Of a stretch of DNA of 64,000 nucleotides, positions 31,421 through 40,666 are shown one piece after another (position 1 is the first letter of the stretch; the number at the start of each line of letters is the position of its first letter). Origin of the DNA: Burkholderiales bacterium. GTDB lineage: Bacteria > Pseudomonadota > Gammaproteobacteria > Burkholderiales > Burkholderiaceae_A. The notes under the pieces are model-generated. The model was not told where the DNA came from, ran no database searches, and saw only the letters and a program-made list of their open reading frames with translations. Position numbers and translations under genes: made by a program. Location: positions 1 through 64,000 of the forward strand of contig JAIXOP010000011.1 of the NCBI GenBank assembly GCA_027486725.1, in the 5' to 3' direction.

Positions 31421-32302
31421 ATGTCCGGACCCCCCATTTCTCTGGCCGACCTCCCCCTGGAGGCCCGGCACATCCGCAACCCACAGGCCATCCACCCCGA
31501 CCTCTGGCACGCCTCGGGCCTCAGCCAGGGCCTGGCCCAGGAGGTGGGCGGCACCCTGCAGCCCTCGGTGCCCAGTGGCCATGCGGCCCTCGATGCCCAG
31601 CTCCCCGGTGGAGGCTGGCCCAGCGGCTGCCTGACCGAGCTCATGGTGCGCGCCCTGGGCATGGGCGAGCTTCGCCTTCTGGCCCCAGCCCTGCGGCTTC
31701 TGGCGCAGTCGGGCAAACAAATCCTCATGCTCGCTCCCCCCAGCATGCCCTACGCCCCAGCCCTGGCTGCCCTGGGCATTCCGCCCGAGTCTTTCCTGGT
31801 GGTGCGGGCCAGCCGTGGGGCCGACCGGCTCTGGGCCATCGAGCAGTCCCTGAAGTCCAACAGCTTCGGTGCCCTGCTCGCCTGGCTTGATGCCGACGTT
31901 CCCCCCGAGGCCCTGCGCCGCTTCCACCTGGCAGCCCGGCAGGCCCGCGGACCCGTCTTTCTCTTTCGGCCCATGGCAGCCCAAAACCAGGCCTCCGCAG
32001 CCCCACTGCGCATGGCCCTCCTTCCGCGCGGCTATCCCGGTCTGGCCGTCCAGATCCTCAAGCGCCGCGGCCCCGTCTCCCTGGCCCCCATTCCCATTGC
32101 GGTCCCCCTGCCCCAGCGGGCCATGCGCCCGCTGGAAGACCGCATGGCGGGTGCCGGGGTCCCCCTCCAACCCAACCGATCCGCCCATGTCCCGTCGCAG
32201 CACACCCGCCCGGCTCTGGATCGCCTCCCACTTCCCGGCGGCCCGCTGCCCAGAGACTCAGCGCCCCATCCCGCCCGCATCGGTCCGTCTTTCACCCACT
32301 GA
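31421..32302 (+). CDS. imuA: Translesion synthesis accessory protein ImuA
   Basis: ImuA is the RecA-like accessory subunit of the ImuA-ImuB-DnaE2 mutasome used for damage-induced mutagenesis. The 293-residue protein has the family opening HPDLWHASGL and the region SGHAALDAQLPGGGWPSGCL, followed by LTELMVRALGMGELRLL. A usable Walker A lysine is not visible where RecA has one, as is common in ImuA. It follows lexA with 9 nt between and overlaps imuB by 116 nt in another frame; its own C-terminal 40 residues are a Pro/Arg-rich tail of low conservation. Confidence 0.88.
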   Translation: MSGPPISLADLPLEARHIRNPQAIHPDLWHASGLSQGLAQEVGGTLQPSVPSGHAALDAQLPGGGWPSGCLTELMVRALGMGELRLLAPALRLLAQSGKQILMLAPPSMPYAPALAALGIPPESFLVVRASRGADRLWAIEQSLKSNSFGALLAWLDADVPPEALRRFHLAARQARGPVFLFRPMAAQNQASAAPLRMALLPRGYPGLAVQILKRRGPVSLAPIPIAVPLPQRAMRPLEDRMAGAGVPLQPNRSAHVPSQHTRPALDRLPLPGGPLPRDSAPHPARIGPSFTH

Positions 32303-33569
32303 GGATTTCGCCGAGGTCCGCGAACGCATGGGCCAGTGGGCCCTGCAGTTCACGCCCGATGTGGCCCTGGGGCAGCACGAGCAGGTGCTCCTGCTCGAGG
32401 TCGCGGCCAGCCTGCGGCTCTGGGGTGGGCGCTCGGCACTGCTGAACCGGCTGGAGGCCGGCCTGGCCAGCCTCGGCTGGCCAGAGCCCCCCTGCTTTGG
32501 CCTGGGCACCACCCCCCGATCTGCAGAATGGCGCGCCCGTTGGCGGGCCGAAGGCCCCAGTGCCCTGCCCGAAGCACCCAGCCTGGGAGGCCTGCCCCTG
32601 CGGCTCATTCCAGAGGCACAGCCCCACCTGACTGTGCTGCAAGGCATGGGCCTCTGGCAGCTTCAAGACCTTCAGCCCCTGCCCCGGGCAGGGCTTCGAC
32701 GCCGCCTGGGCCCTGCCCTGCTGGAGGCCATCGATGCGGCCCTGGGCCGAGTGCCCGATCCGCGCCTGCCCCTGCAGGCCCCGGCAACGTTCTCGCAGTC
32801 CATGGAATTGCCCGAGCCCAGCGCCCAGATCGAGCTCCTGCTTCTGGGCATTGAGCGGCTCTGGCTGGCCTGCCAGGCCTGGCTCATCGGACTGCAGCTG
32901 GGGCTGGTTCGGCTGCGCCTGGTCTTTCATCAGGGCCGTCGGGAGCAGGACACCCAGGCGGTCCTGCTGGGCCTGTCCGAACCCACCCAGCAGAGCAGCC
33001 GAGTCATGCGCCTCGTTCGAGAGCGCCTTGGGGCCCTGCAGCTCCACCAGGCCGTGCATCGACTGAGCTGGGAGGTGGTCCAGGCCCAGCCCTGGGACGG
33101 GCAGACCCCCAGCCTTTTCCCCGGGCTGGCCCAGGCGCAGCAGGATCTTCGTGGCCTGTGCGAGCGGCTGGAGGCCCGCCTGGGGCCAGAGCAGGTCTGT
33201 GTGCTGAGCCTGCACGACAGCCACTGCCCCGAGGTGGCCGGACAGATGCATCCCCTGGCCATCGACCGGCCCCTGCCCAGGCCCTCCCCAAGCCGCTGGC
33301 CCGAGGCATTTCAGCGCTCTGCGGCGCTCCAGCCCCCCAGACCTCTGTGGCTGCTGGATGCCCCCCAGCCCCTTCGGATCCTGGGGCACCGACCCTGCCT
33401 GCGCGGCACCCCGCTGCGGCTGCGCATGGGCCCAGAGCGGATCGAATCGCAGTGGTGGGAGGCACCCCTGCGGCGCGACTACTTTGTGGCCGAGTGCGAG
33501 GACCAGCGTCTGGTCTGGATCTACCGCACCCCCGAGCACGCCTGGTTTTTGCATGGCCACTTCGGCTAG
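32187..33569 (+). CDS. imuB: Mutasome protein ImuB (inactive Y-family polymerase homologue)
   Basis: ImuB is a catalytically dead relative of Y-family polymerases that bridges DnaE2 to the sliding clamp. The ATG at 32187 (MSRRSTPARLWIASHFPAAR) gives 460 residues. The acidic catalytic residues of Pol IV (such as its N-terminal DMD) have no counterpart, while the fold-type segments SLRLWGGRSALLNRL and GLGTTPRSAEWRAR and the little-finger region are present. A candidate clamp-binding motif QTPSLF lies at about residues 306-311. The gene overlaps imuA by 116 nt and dnaE2 by 17 nt. Confidence 0.88.
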   Translation: MSRRSTPARLWIASHFPAARCPETQRPIPPASVRLSPTEDFAEVRERMGQWALQFTPDVALGQHEQVLLLEVAASLRLWGGRSALLNRLEAGLASLGWPEPPCFGLGTTPRSAEWRARWRAEGPSALPEAPSLGGLPLRLIPEAQPHLTVLQGMGLWQLQDLQPLPRAGLRRRLGPALLEAIDAALGRVPDPRLPLQAPATFSQSMELPEPSAQIELLLLGIERLWLACQAWLIGLQLGLVRLRLVFHQGRREQDTQAVLLGLSEPTQQSSRVMRLVRERLGALQLHQAVHRLSWEVVQAQPWDGQTPSLFPGLAQAQQDLRGLCERLEARLGPEQVCVLSLHDSHCPEVAGQMHPLAIDRPLPRPSPSRWPEAFQRSAALQPPRPLWLLDAPQPLRILGHRPCLRGTPLRLRMGPERIESQWWEAPLRRDYFVAECEDQRLVWIYRTPEHAWFLHGHFG

Positions 33570-36500
33570 CCCCACGGCGGGGGTTCCCGCCTACGCAGAG
33601 CTCTGTGCCCAGAGCTGCTTCTCGTTTCTGCGCGGGGCCAGCGAGCCCGATGCCCTGGTGGCCCGGGCCGCCGAACTCGGCTACACCGCCATCGCCATCG
33701 CCGACGAGGCGAGTGTCTCGGGCAGTGTCCGTGCACACTTGGCCGCCCGAGACTGGCCGGGCCTGCGGCTGCTGCACGGGGCGCGCTTTGCCCTGGCCGA
33801 CCGGCCGCTGGAGTTCGTCGCGCTGGTGCGCAACCGGCAGGGCTGGGCGCAGCTCTGCGGCCTGATCAGCCAGGCCCGCCGCAACGCCGCCAAGGGCCAG
33901 GCACGGCTGGAATCGGCCATGCTGGAGGCATGCCCCCTGCCCGACTGCAGCCTCATCTGGCTGCCCAGCCCCGAGCAGCCCGAGACCGACCTGCACACCC
34001 AGGGCCAATGGCTGCGGTCGTTGGCGGGTGACCGCCTGTGGCTGGGGGCCAGCCTGCACCTGCGGGCCGACGACCGCGCCTGGCTGCACCAGCTCCAGGC
34101 GCTGAGCGCCCTGCTGCGCATTCCGGGCGTGGCCTGCGGGCAGGTGCTCATGGCACGGCGCAGCGACAAGCCCCTGGCCGACCTGCTCACCGCGATTCGG
34201 CTGGGCCGCCCCTTGGCCGAGTGTGGCCAACAGCTGGCCTTGAATGCCGAGCGCCACCTCCGCTCCCGCCTTCAGCTCGCGCAGCTGTTTCCCGAGGGCT
34301 GGATGGCCGCCACCCAGCAGGTCGCCCAGTCCTGCAGCTTTTCGCTCGACGAACTCCGCTACGAATACCCCGACGAGATTGTTCCAGCGGGGCTCAGCCC
34401 CACCCAATGGCTGCGCCACCTCACCGAGGAAGGCCTGCGGCACCGCTACCCCGCGGCGCAATTTCCAGAAGGCATCCCACCATCGGTGCGGCGACAGGTC
34501 GAACATGAGCTCGCCCTCATCGCCGAGCTTCGCTATGAGCCCTACTTCCTCACCGTCTACGACATCGTGGCCTTTGCGCGTGGGCAGGGCATCCTCTGCC
34601 AGGGCCGAGGCTCGGCGGCGAATTCTGCGGTCTGCTACTGCCTGGGCATCACCGAGGTCGATCCCGCGCGCATGAGCATGTTGTTCGAGCGATTCATCTC
34701 GCGCGAACGCAACGAGCCCCCCGACATCGACATCGACTTCGAGCACCAGCGCCGCGAAGAGGTCATTCAATACCTCTACCAAAAATATGGGCGCGAGCGG
34801 GCTGCGCTGGCAGCAGCCCTCATCTGCTACCGGCCTCGCTCGGCCCTGCGCGATGCAGGCAAGGCCCTGGGCATTGCGGCACCCTGGATCGATGCGGCTG
34901 CCGAGGGCCGCAGCTGGTGGGAGGGCCACGAGATCCGTCCAGACCGCCTGCAAGCAGGGCTTGAAGAGGCCGAGGCGAGGCTGTCTGCCCTGCCCCAGGC
35001 CAGGCCCCTGCCGCCCCTGCCCAGCCCATCGGCCCTAGCCCTCTGGGCCCGCATGGCCGGTGAGCTCCTGGGGCTGCCCCGGCATCTCTCCCAGCATGTC
35101 GGTGGCTTTGTCATCGCCCGCCATCGGCTCTCCGATCTGGTCCCTGTCGAAAATGCCGCCATGGCCGAGCGCAGCGTCATCCAGTGGGACAAAGACGACA
35201 TCGACGCCCTGGGCCTTCTGAAGGTGGATGTGCTGGCCCTCGGAATGCTCTCGGCCCTGCGCCGCGCCCTGGCCTTCATCGGCCAGACCAAGCGGGGATT
35301 GCCGGGCCCCATGCCCATGCAGGACATCCCGCCCGAGGACCCCGAGACCTACGCGATGATCTCCAAGGCCGACACCGTGGGCGTGTTCCAAATCGAGTCG
35401 CGGGCCCAGATGAGCATGCTTCCCCGCATGCGTCCCGCCTGCTTCTACGATCTGGTGATTGAGGTCGCGATCGTTCGTCCAGGCCCCATCCAGGGGGGAA
35501 TGATTCACCCCTACCTGCGCCGGCGCCAGGGGCTCGAGGCGGTGGACTACCCAGGGCCCGAGGTGCGAGAGGCCCTGGCCCGCACCCTTGGGGTGCCCAT
35601 CTTCCAAGAGCAGGTCATGCAGCTGGCCGTGCTGGCCGCGGGCTTTACCCCCGGCGAGGCCGATCAGCTGCGGCGAGCCATGGCCGCCTGGAAGCGCAAG
35701 GGAGGCTTAGGGCCCTTCCATCAGAAGGTGGTCGAGGGCATGACCTCCCGCGGATACTCGGCCGAGTTCGCCGAGCGGGTCTTTGCCCAGATCGAAGGCT
35801 TTGGCGAGTACGGCTTTCCCGAGAGCCATGCCGCCAGCTTTGCCTTGCTCGTCTATGTGAGCTGCTGGATCAAGAGGCACCATCCCGATGCATTTCTGGC
35901 GGCCCTGCTCAACAGCCAGCCGATGGGGTTCTATGCGCCAGCCCAGCTCATCCGCGATGCCCAGTCGCATGGAGTGGTGGTGCTCCCCGTCGATGTGCAG
36001 GCCAGCGAGGCCCAGAGCCATCTGGAGCCGCTGCAAGCGCAAGAGACGCCGGGAGGGTCTGGCCCCTGGGCGGTGCGTCTGGGCCTGGACCGCATCGGCC
36101 AGCTGTCCGGCGAGGCGGCCCAGCGCATTGTGGCGGCCCGGGCTGCGGGGCCATTCGAGGGGGTCGAAGACCTGGCCCACCGCGCCCAGCTCGATCGGCG
36201 AGACCTGCAGGCCCTGGCTGCATCGGGAGCCCTGAGCGGCCTGTCGGGCCACCGCCACCAGGCGCAATGGGAGGCCAGCGGCGTGCATCGGCTCAAGGGC
36301 CTGCTCAGCCGGGTTCCCAGCACCGAGCTGCCCATCGAGGCCGATGCCCTGCCCAGGCCCACGGATGCCGATGATGTGATGAACGACTACGCCAGCCTGG
36401 GGCTTAGCCTGGGGCAGCACCCCATGGCCTTCGTGCGCAGCCACCTGCGGCAGCTATGCCGCAGCCAAACGGCCGCCGAACTGCAGAAGTGTGCAGACCG

Positions 36501-36819
36501 CGAACTGGTGCGGGCCAGCGGCATCGTCACCCACCGACAGCGGCCAGGCACAGCCCGAGGCCTCATCTTCATGAGCATCGAAGACGAGACTGGGAGCATT
36601 CAGCTGGTGGTGCCGCCCGAGACCCTGGAGCGCTGCAAATGGGCCGTGCTGCAGGGCCAGATGGTCACCGCCTATGGCCAATGGCAGCGGCCCCACCGGC
36701 TCGGGGCCGAGGCCTCGGCCAAGACCAGCACCATCTGGGTCGGTCGGCTCGAGGACCACACGGCAGTCCTGCACCGGGTTTTGGGGGAAGTGCGCACCAC
36801 CTCGCGCGACTTCCACTAG
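33553..36819 (+). CDS. dnaE2: Error-prone DNA polymerase DnaE2
   Basis: DnaE2 is a C-family polymerase alpha subunit for translesion synthesis and induced mutagenesis. The ATG at 33553 (MATSASPTAGVPAYAELCAQ) gives 1088 residues. The PHP domain starts with AELCAQSCFSFLRGASEPD; the polymerase signature PDIDIDFEHQRREEVIQYLY and GRGSAANSAVCYCLGITEVD are typical of DnaE2 rather than DnaE1. An OB domain (GIVTHRQRPGTARGLIFMSI) is near the C-terminus. It overlaps imuB, completing the lexA-imuA-imuB-dnaE2 operon, and its stop overlaps the convergent NlpC/P60 gene by 4 nt. Confidence 0.95.
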   Translation: MATSASPTAGVPAYAELCAQSCFSFLRGASEPDALVARAAELGYTAIAIADEASVSGSVRAHLAARDWPGLRLLHGARFALADRPLEFVALVRNRQGWAQLCGLISQARRNAAKGQARLESAMLEACPLPDCSLIWLPSPEQPETDLHTQGQWLRSLAGDRLWLGASLHLRADDRAWLHQLQALSALLRIPGVACGQVLMARRSDKPLADLLTAIRLGRPLAECGQQLALNAERHLRSRLQLAQLFPEGWMAATQQVAQSCSFSLDELRYEYPDEIVPAGLSPTQWLRHLTEEGLRHRYPAAQFPEGIPPSVRRQVEHELALIAELRYEPYFLTVYDIVAFARGQGILCQGRGSAANSAVCYCLGITEVDPARMSMLFERFISRERNEPPDIDIDFEHQRREEVIQYLYQKYGRERAALAAALICYRPRSALRDAGKALGIAAPWIDAAAEGRSWWEGHEIRPDRLQAGLEEAEARLSALPQARPLPPLPSPSALALWARMAGELLGLPRHLSQHVGGFVIARHRLSDLVPVENAAMAERSVIQWDKDDIDALGLLKVDVLALGMLSALRRALAFIGQTKRGLPGPMPMQDIPPEDPETYAMISKADTVGVFQIESRAQMSMLPRMRPACFYDLVIEVAIVRPGPIQGGMIHPYLRRRQGLEAVDYPGPEVREALARTLGVPIFQEQVMQLAVLAAGFTPGEADQLRRAMAAWKRKGGLGPFHQKVVEGMTSRGYSAEFAERVFAQIEGFGEYGFPESHAASFALLVYVSCWIKRHHPDAFLAALLNSQPMGFYAPAQLIRDAQSHGVVVLPVDVQASEAQSHLEPLQAQETPGGSGPWAVRLGLDRIGQLSGEAAQRIVAARAAGPFEGVEDLAHRAQLDRRDLQALAASGALSGLSGHRHQAQWEASGVHRLKGLLSRVPSTELPIEADALPRPTDADDVMNDYASLGLSLGQHPMAFVRSHLRQLCRSQTAAELQKCADRELVRASGIVTHRQRPGTARGLIFMSIEDETGSIQLVVPPETLERCKWAVLQGQMVTAYGQWQRPHRLGAEASAKTSTIWVGRLEDHTAVLHRVLGEVRTTSRDFH

Positions 36820-37385
36820 GCCAGCCGCCGCACCCCGGTGATTCGCACCCGCCAATACCTGTCGTCGATCCGATCGAGCCGCACCTTTCCGCCGCGAGAT
36901 GGCGCGTGCACGAACTCGTTTTTGCCAACGTAGATCCCCATGTGCGAGAACCGATGGCGCCGCGTGTTGAAAAAGATCAGGTCTCCGGGCAGACGCTCTT
37001 CGAGGCGCACCACCGCTCCCACTTGAGCGATCTCCATGGTGCTGCGTGGCAGGTCCAGCCCCAGGCTCTGACGCACCACCCAACGCACCAGGCCCGAGCA
37101 GTCAAAGCCCCCCTCCGGGGTATTTCCGCCCCATCGATAGGGGGTACCCACCAGGGCGAAGGCCTGCAGCACCGGCTCGCTCTGACCAGGTTTCTCCGAT
37201 TCGATGATGGCTGGAACGAGGGGAACTGCACCCTCGGCCAGACCCGGCACCTCCTCGGGCGTCTCCGAGGGCCGCAGCGGCGGCGAGGCACAGCCGCCCA
37301 GCAAGGACAGCGCCCCCAGCGCTGCCGTGCCCAGCAACAGCCGTCGCCGCTCAGCCCCGGTGGCGCAGTCCCTGTTCGAGGTCAT
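36816..37385 (-). CDS. NlpC/P60-family lipoprotein
   Basis: This is a putative murein endopeptidase or amidase of the NlpC/P60 fold. The catalytic Cys is in GGFDCSGLVRW and the His in FSHMGIYVG; a further His lies in FVHAPSRGGK. The N-terminus (ERRRLLLGTAALGALSLLGG, then CAS) combines an arginine-rich Tat-like start with a lipobox, so it may be exported folded and lipidated. Start is ATG 37385 (MTSNRDCA), which overlaps the metZ 3' end by 35 nt; a TTG further up is possible. Length is 189 residues. The stop overlaps dnaE2 tail to tail. Confidence 0.88.
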   Translation of the reverse strand: MTSNRDCATGAERRRLLLGTAALGALSLLGGCASPPLRPSETPEEVPGLAEGAVPLVPAIIESEKPGQSEPVLQAFALVGTPYRWGGNTPEGGFDCSGLVRWVVRQSLGLDLPRSTMEIAQVGAVVRLEERLPGDLIFFNTRRHRFSHMGIYVGKNEFVHAPSRGGKVRLDRIDDRYWRVRITGVRRLA

Positions 37386-38634
37386 GGCGAAGATCGGCAA
37401 CGTCCTCCAGGCCCACGGCCAGGCGAATCAGCCCCTGCTGGATGCCGGCGCGCTGCCGGGCCTCCTCGGAGATCCGTCCATGCGTGGTGGAGGCCGGGTG
37501 GGTGATGGTGCTGCGGGTGTCGCCCAGATTGCCGGTGCGCGAAAAGACCCGAACCCCATTGATGAGATCGAAGGCCTGCGCGCGAGCCGCCTCGGGGGTT
37601 TCGGCCCGCAACTCAAAAGAGAGGATGGCCCCGCCGTTCTTCTGCTGGGCCATGGCCAGTGCATGCTGCGGGTGGCTTGCCAGCCCCGGGTAGAACACCC
37701 GCGAGACCTCGGGCTGGGCCTCCAGCCACTGCGCCAGCGCCAGGGCGCGGGCAGCGTGCGCCTCCATGCGCACCGAGAGGGTCTCGAGTGCTTTGAACAA
37801 AACCCAGGCGTTGAAGGGTGCCATCGCGGGGCCGCAGGTCCGCACCACACCCCGCACGGGATCCACCAGATGGCGCGGGCCAGCGACCGCCCCACCGAGC
37901 ACGCGGCCCTGACCATCGATGTATTTGGTGGCCGAATGCAGCACCAGATCAATTGGATACAGAAGGGGCTGCTGCAGCGCCGGTGTGCAGAAGCAGTTGT
38001 CGACCACCGAGAGCACGCCCGCACGGCGCGCAATCTCGCCGATGGCGGCGAGGTCCGCGATCTCGGTGAGTGGATTCGAGGGGCTCTCGAGATAGATCAG
38101 CCGGGTCTGAGGCGTGATGGCGCGCGCCCAGGCATCGGGATCCGTGAGGGGCACATAGACCGTCTTCACGCCAAACTTGGCCAGGTAGTTCTCAAAGAGC
38201 TGGACCGTGGCACCAAATAGGCTGGGCGTCGTGAGGATCTCGTCGCCGGCCTTCAGATGGCCCAGGCAGACCGCCAGAATGGCCGACATGCCAGAGCTCG
38301 TGGCCACGCAGTCCTCGGCACCCTCGAGTGCGGCAAGCCGCGACTCGAACATCTGCACCGAGGGATTGGTGAAGCGCGAGTAGACCATGCCGCGCTCGAC
38401 GTTCTGAAAACGCCGGGCCGCCTCTTCGGCATCCTCGAACACGAAGCTGCTCGTGAGGTAGAGCGATTCCGAATGCTCGCCCGCATCGGAGCGAAAGCTG
38501 CCCGCGCGGACCGCCCGGGTGTCAAAGCCCCACTCTTCGGGGCAAGGCTCGGGCATGCCGGGGGCTGCCGCGGGCGTCGGCGCCGCAGACGAGGATGCGG
38601 GAGGTAGGGAGGAAGGGTTGTTGCGATCGGACAT
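37351..38634 (-). CDS. metZ: O-succinylhomoserine sulfhydrylase
   Basis: This PLP enzyme makes homocysteine directly from O-succinylhomoserine (or O-acetylhomoserine) and sulfide. The Lys that binds PLP is in LHSATKYIDGQG near residue 225; YSRFTNPSVQMFE and SSGMSAILAVCLGHLKAGD are family text. The first 28 residues are a Ser/Pro/Ala leader that is not part of the fold. Length is 427. It follows purF as in most Burkholderiales, which supports metZ over metB or metC. Confidence 0.92.
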   Translation of the reverse strand: MSDRNNPSSLPPASSSAAPTPAAAPGMPEPCPEEWGFDTRAVRAGSFRSDAGEHSESLYLTSSFVFEDAEEAARRFQNVERGMVYSRFTNPSVQMFESRLAALEGAEDCVATSSGMSAILAVCLGHLKAGDEILTTPSLFGATVQLFENYLAKFGVKTVYVPLTDPDAWARAITPQTRLIYLESPSNPLTEIADLAAIGEIARRAGVLSVVDNCFCTPALQQPLLYPIDLVLHSATKYIDGQGRVLGGAVAGPRHLVDPVRGVVRTCGPAMAPFNAWVLFKALETLSVRMEAHAARALALAQWLEAQPEVSRVFYPGLASHPQHALAMAQQKNGGAILSFELRAETPEAARAQAFDLINGVRVFSRTGNLGDTRSTITHPASTTHGRISEEARQRAGIQQGLIRLAVGLEDVADLRHDLEQGLRHRG

Positions 38635-38693
38635 GGGTGGATGTTACGCCAGCGCTGGAGAGGATCGACGCCGAGCCCGGCAGTGCAGCAGGA

Positions 38694-40148
38694 TCAGGAG
38701 ATGCGAGACGACTCCAGGCGCTCGAGCATGGCGGGGGTGACATCGCCCGTGATGTATTCACCGTCGAAGCACGAGGCCTCCAGGTGGGCCACCTTGGCAT
38801 TGAAGCTGCTGACGTCGCGCTTCATGTCGGCCACGGCCTGGTAGACCAGAGCGTCGGCGCCGATCGCTCGACGAATCTCGTCATCGCTGCGATTGTGCGC
38901 AATGAGCTCCGAGCGGGTGGGCATGTCGATGCCATAAACATTCGGGAAACGCACCGGGGGCGCGGCCGAGGCAAAGACGACCCGGTGGGCGCCCGACTCG
39001 CGCGCCATCTGCACGATCTCTCGGCTGGTCGTGCCGCGAACGATCGAGTCGTCGACGATGAGCACACTGCGGCCCTTGAACTCCGAACCAATCGCATTGA
39101 GCTTCTGGCGGACGGATTTCTTGCGCACCTCCTGGCCCGGCATGATGAAGGTGCGGCCCACATACCGGTTCTTGATGAAGCCCTCGCGGTAGGGAACGCC
39201 CAGCCGCATGGCAAGCTGCAGCGCCGCAGGTCGTGCAGAGTCGGGAATCGGCATGACCACATCGATCTCCCCCGAGGGAAAGCACTTGGCGACCTCCTCG
39301 GCCAGGGTCTCGCCCATCCGCAGGCGAGAATCGTAGACCGAGATGCCATCGATGACCGAGTCTGGCCGCGCGAAATACACAAACTCAAAGACGCAGGGAT
39401 TGAGGCTGGGGGCATCGGCGCACTGCTGGAAGAAAATCTCGCGGTCCTCGGTGATGACCACACACTCACCCGGCGCAACATCCCGAACTCTCTGGAAGCC
39501 CAGGGCGTCGATCGCCACCGACTCGCTCGCCAGCATCCACTCCTTGCCCTGGGGCCCATCAAAGGAGCCCAGCACCAGGGGACGAATGCCGTAAGGGTCG
39601 CGAAACCCAATCAGCCCGAACCCGGGGATCATGGCCGTGCAGGCGTAGGCGCCCCGGACCCGCTGATGCAGACGTCGAACGGTGGTGAAGACCGCGTGGG
39701 GATCCAGATTGAGCCCCTCGACGGCCTGCTGAAGCTCGTGCGCCAGCACATTGAGCAGAACCTCGGAGTCGCTCTCGGTGTTGATGTGGCGGCGGTCTCG
39801 CCGATACATGTCTTCCTGCAGCTCGGCTGCGTTGGTGAGATTTCCGTTGTGTCCCAGCGCGATTCCGAAGGGTGCATTCACGTAGAAGGGCTGGGCCTCT
39901 TCCACCGACACACTGCCGGCGGTGGGGTAGCGGACATGCCCGATGCCCATGTGGCCGTGAAGGTTGCGCATATCGCGGGTGCGAAAGACATCCCTCACCA
40001 GACCATTGCCGCGGGCCAGATTGATGCGCTTGCCCTGGCTGGTGGCAATGCCCGCCGCATCCTGGCCGCGGTGCTGAAGAACCAGCAGTGCGTCATAGAT
40101 GGACTGATTGACGGGTCCAGTGGAGACAATGCCAACGACGCCACACAT
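38694..40148 (-). CDS. purF: Amidophosphoribosyltransferase
   Basis: PurF makes 5-phosphoribosylamine from PRPP and glutamine, the first committed step of purine synthesis. The ATG at 40148 places the N-terminal nucleophile Cys directly after Met (MCGVVGIVSTG), as needed for the Ntn amidotransferase. The PRPP-binding motif VLIVDDSIVRGTTS lies in the C-terminal half. Length is 484 (E. coli 505). A longer open frame upstream is cvpA read in another frame. cvpA ends 5 nt before the start. Confidence 0.97.
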   Translation of the reverse strand: MCGVVGIVSTGPVNQSIYDALLVLQHRGQDAAGIATSQGKRINLARGNGLVRDVFRTRDMRNLHGHMGIGHVRYPTAGSVSVEEAQPFYVNAPFGIALGHNGNLTNAAELQEDMYRRDRRHINTESDSEVLLNVLAHELQQAVEGLNLDPHAVFTTVRRLHQRVRGAYACTAMIPGFGLIGFRDPYGIRPLVLGSFDGPQGKEWMLASESVAIDALGFQRVRDVAPGECVVITEDREIFFQQCADAPSLNPCVFEFVYFARPDSVIDGISVYDSRLRMGETLAEEVAKCFPSGEIDVVMPIPDSARPAALQLAMRLGVPYREGFIKNRYVGRTFIMPGQEVRKKSVRQKLNAIGSEFKGRSVLIVDDSIVRGTTSREIVQMARESGAHRVVFASAAPPVRFPNVYGIDMPTRSELIAHNRSDDEIRRAIGADALVYQAVADMKRDVSSFNAKVAHLEASCFDGEYITGDVTPAMLERLESSRIS

Positions 40149-40153
40149 AGGGT

Positions 40154-40666
40154 CTACCTTCGAAAAGTGTCGGGGATACGGCTGGAAATGGAATTCGGCA
40201 GGTGGGGCACGGCCAGGCGGATGCCCTGCTCCATGGGGGTGCGCAGCACCGCCGTCTGCCAGGCGGGAGATTCGATGAGCGGCGTGAGGGTGGCAAGGAT
40301 TGCCAAGGCCAGAGCGATGAGCAGACCGCGGCCGAGACCAAAAACGCCGCCAAGGCCCTGGTCGATCAGGGAGCCGCCCACCTTGTGGACGACCTCGCGC
40401 AGCGCGCTGGTCAGCAGGCGCCCAATCAGCATGATGAGCAGAAAGACCAGCAAAAATCCCAAAATGACCGGCAGGGGCTCGGGCGCGAACTCCGCCAGCG
40501 GAACTGCTGCTGTGTTGGAAAGGCGGCTCGCACCGACAAAGGCCAGGATCCAAAGACCCAGAGAGGCAGCCTCTTGAATCAGCCCACGCAACAGGCCGAG
40601 GGCCATCGAGGCGACCGCCACGCCCAAGAAGACCCAGTCCACCCAGGTGAAGTCCGGCATGCTCAT
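40154..40666 (-). CDS. cvpA: CvpA-family membrane protein
   Basis: The 170-residue inner membrane protein has four hydrophobic segments (WVDWVFLGVAVASMALGLLR, LWILAFVGASRL, LPVILGFLLVFLLIMLIG, LIALALAILATL), matching CvpA. Named for colicin V production, the family is tied to envelope stress tolerance, and its link with purF expression is positional. Start overlaps the stop of the SPOR gene as ATGA; purF begins 5 nt after its stop. Confidence 0.92.
   Translation of the reverse strand: MSMPDFTWVDWVFLGVAVASMALGLLRGLIQEAASLGLWILAFVGASRLSNTAAVPLAEFAPEPLPVILGFLLVFLLIMLIGRLLTSALREVVHKVGGSLIDQGLGGVFGLGRGLLIALALAILATLTPLIESPAWQTAVLRTPMEQGIRLAVPHLPNSISSRIPDTFRR

Noticed and set aside
33004-34953. Minus-strand open frame of about 649 codons over imuB/dnaE2
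   Set aside because: It is the shadow of dnaE2 and imuB; no family features.
36817-36819. Fusion between dnaE2 and the NlpC gene region
   Set aside because: The two stops simply overlap on opposite strands (CTAG); there is no read-through frame.
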